Assembly: GCA_964527385.1 (NCBI GenBank)
Contig: CAZGPZ010000052.1
Location: forward strand, 1-7,382
Reading direction: 5' to 3'
Source of the DNA: JANWHZ01 sp964527385
Lineage (GTDB): Bacteria > Patescibacteriota > Saccharimonadia > Saccharimonadales > UBA4665
Length of the DNA stretch: 7,382 nucleotides
The stretch's first letter is position 1, and every line of letters starts with the position of its first letter. Under the pieces are notes generated by a model. The model had not been told where the DNA came from. It saw nothing but the letters and a program-made list of their open reading frames with translations, and searched no databases. This document shows positions 6,318-7,382 of the stretch, in pieces. The translations under genes were made by a program, and so were the position numbers.

Positions 6318-6950
6318 TCAGGACTGCAAGAACTGGATAGCCAGCGTATGTCTGAAATCTGCTTCCGTAGGTGCGACGATAGCGAGTGTCAAAACGCCGC
6401 GGGGCAGGTCATTTTTCCACACAAATGTGGCTGCATCCATCGCCTTTGGTATGCCGTCGTTGTCCTCGATGTACCTGTCGACGAACACGGGTTGGAATGT
6501 TCGCGGCTCGGTAATGCTGGAAGTGATCGCTGCCTCGAATGGCAATGTCTCTAGCCTAGTGCCACGGGATGGCGCCCATGCGCTTCCGTATAGCACCATC
6601 CGAGGAGACTCGAGTGCCCTTGCACGGTCGCCGCCAGGCATGACTTCGCCGGTGAGTTCTTGCCAGGGCAAGCTTAGGTCCTCCGGCTTGTTCTCGGCGT
6701 TCATGTCCTCGCCGCTTTTAAGATCCAAATCTATCTGTACTCGTGCGCCATCCGGCAGGTAGAAGATCCGCCGGCGCATCCAAAGCGGTGCCGTTTCGTC
6801 CATAGAGTACAACTCGCCGGTACGCTCATACAGTGCCAGTGCTTCGTCGATTTGGTCCGTTTCGGTAAATATAGGATATACAACGCCCCATTCGGCGGAG
6901 ATTGGTTGCAATTTCTCGTTATGACTAGCGTCTACAGATTCATTTGCCAT
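6318..6950 (-). CDS. Hypothetical acidic cytoplasmic protein, 210 aa
   Basis: I do not recognise the family. The protein has no Cys, no signal peptide and no membrane helix. The first 55 residues are acidic with a helix (DQIDEALALYERTGELY). A beta-looking stretch follows (RRRIFYLPDGARVQIDLDL, 59-77), then a polar acidic linker (79-92). The C-terminal half alternates strands and turns and ends with an alternating hydrophobic segment (GVLTLAIVAP and HTLAIQFLQS). The start is ATG 6950-6948 and the stop is TGA. No Shine-Dalgarno precedes the ATG, in contrast to its two plus-strand neighbours, and a promoter lies so close that the mRNA may be leaderless. It is convergent with the 5600 gene and divergent from the gene at 7057. 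Confidence 0.72.
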   Translation of the reverse strand: MANESVDASHNEKLQPISAEWGVVYPIFTETDQIDEALALYERTGELYSMDETAPLWMRRRIFYLPDGARVQIDLDLKSGEDMNAENKPEDLSLPWQELTGEVMPGGDRARALESPRMVLYGSAWAPSRGTRLETLPFEAAITSSITEPRTFQPVFVDRYIEDNDGIPKAMDAATFVWKNDLPRGVLTLAIVAPTEADFRHTLAIQFLQS

Positions 6951-6956
6951 GTAGCT

Positions 6957-6984
6957 ATATTAACATAAAATTATGATATATCAA
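6957..6984 (-). promoter_or_regulatory. Predicted leaderless or short-leader promoter for the minus-strand gene
   Basis: On the minus strand, TTGATA (6984-6979) and TAATAT (6962-6957) are 16 bp apart, and the -10 box ends 6 nt before ATG 6950. Transcription would begin about at the start codon. A second candidate -10 (CATAAT, 6975-6970) would give a leader of roughly 13 nt, also without a ribosome site. The near-palindrome CATAAAATTATG (6964-6975) lies inside the spacer but is AT-rich and may be chance. Confidence 0.45.
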
Positions 6985-7001
6985 CTCTGCAACCAAAGAT
7001 A

Positions 7002-7030
7002 TTGACAAAGCATCGGCTGCTTATGATAAT
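7002..7030 (+). promoter_or_regulatory. Strong predicted promoter of the 7057 gene
   Basis: A perfect TTGACA (7002-7007), 17 bp, then GATAAT (7025-7030). Transcription would start near 7037. The -35 box lies 17 bp from the -35 box of the divergent minus-strand promoter, so the two are back to back. The leader resembles that of the 5600 gene, but the spacer has no palindrome. Confidence 0.78.
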
Positions 7031-7042
7031 CACCCTAACGGC

Positions 7043-7049
7043 AGGAGGG
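7043..7049 (+). promoter_or_regulatory. Ribosome binding site of the 7057 gene
   Basis: AGGAGGG precedes three overlapping start codons. ATG 7052 is followed at once by TGA and cannot be used productively. GTG 7054 and ATG 7057 share the coding frame and lie 5 and 8 nt after GGAGG. Confidence 0.75.
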
Positions 7050-7056
7050 AAATGTG

Positions 7057-7382
7057 ATGAAATTAAATACCAGGGCGACGGTGGAACTTGCCCAAAAGGA
7101 CGAGGATATACGGCAGATGAAATTGGCACGCGATAAATTGGGGATATTGGCGCAAGGCGCCTGGGTGGAGTACGCGCGGCAGCTACGCCAAGCAGCGTTG
7201 ATAATAGCCAAAATGGGTGCGCCGGGGCTCAAAGCGGCGCTTGACAAGGCGGGGATAGAGATGCAGGTTTTTACAACCGAACCCCTGGATCTAACCGAGC
7301 CGGCAAGTACCGGTCCCAAGCCGAAGCCGATCGTATTAGGCAGGGGTTACTTGGTAAACAACGACAAATCCGCTGGGGTTAC
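7057..7382 (+). CDS. Hypothetical protein, N-terminal 108 residues, 3' truncated
   Basis: The frame opens at ATG 7057 (or GTG 7054, one codon earlier) and runs off the window with no stop. I do not recognise the family. Residues 8-65 are helical-looking and charged (ELAQKDEDIRQMKLARDK, then WVEYARQLRQAALIIAKMG and LKAALDKAGIEM) and could form a short helical bundle or coiled coil. A Pro-rich, low-complexity stretch follows (EPLDLTEPASTGPKPKPI, 75-92), probably a flexible linker to a second domain beginning near residue 93 (VLGRGYLVNN). No signal peptide or membrane helix is seen. A strong promoter and AGGAGGG site support it being real. Its leader resembles that of the 5600 gene, suggesting shared expression. 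Confidence 0.75.
   Translation, partial: MKLNTRATVELAQKDEDIRQMKLARDKLGILAQGAWVEYARQLRQAALIIAKMGAPGLKAALDKAGIEMQVFTTEPLDLTEPASTGPKPKPIVLGRGYLVNNDKSAGV

Overview
The window looks like bacterial chromosomal DNA read with the standard code (TAA, TAG and TGA all end convincing genes). My best guess at the source is a member of Candidatus Saccharibacteria (Patescibacteria/CPR). This rests mainly on the large secreted SGNH-hydrolase protein, whose layout and block I surroundings (GDSFSSGEGA, then CHLSYRSYPYL) resemble proteins I associate with that lineage, and on the many genes with no recognisable family. Actinobacterial relatives carry similar modules, so the assignment is an inference.

Layout. 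(1) 1-175: C-terminal end of a freestanding alanyl-tRNA editing protein (AlaX type) with the CGGTH zinc motif. (2) 278-796: a hypothetical cytoplasmic protein with a poorly defined start. (3) 883-1530, minus strand: a small membrane-anchored protein with a cysteine-containing outer domain, flanked by two near-identical 19-bp direct repeats. (4) 1740-5453: the centrepiece, a 1237-residue secreted protein with a signal peptide, beta-propeller-like N-terminal region, SGNH/GDSL hydrolase domain, Ig-like domain, thrombospondin-type-3 calcium motif, Ig-like repeats and a C-terminal beta domain. A promoter and a strong Shine-Dalgarno place its start at GTG 1740, not at the upstream ATG 1689. (5) 5454-5599: a regulatory region with a near-consensus promoter, a perfect 14-bp palindrome between -35 and -10, and two degenerate copies upstream. 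(6) 5600-6262: an unrecognised soluble protein driven by that promoter. (7) 6318-6950, minus strand: an unrecognised acidic protein, apparently leaderless or with a very short leader. (8) 7057 to the end: a third unrecognised gene, cut by the window edge, whose promoter and leader closely resemble those of the gene at 5600.

How the genes fit together. Apart from the editing enzyme and the hydrolase, nothing can be tied to a known pathway. The hydrolase and the divergent membrane protein at 883-1530 share an intergenic region and are both exported or surface-exposed, so a joint role at the cell surface is possible but unproven. The genes at 5600 and 7057 share a promoter and leader design and may be expressed together; only the former carries the palindromic operator. 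No rRNA, tRNA, CRISPR array, transposase or integrase was seen.
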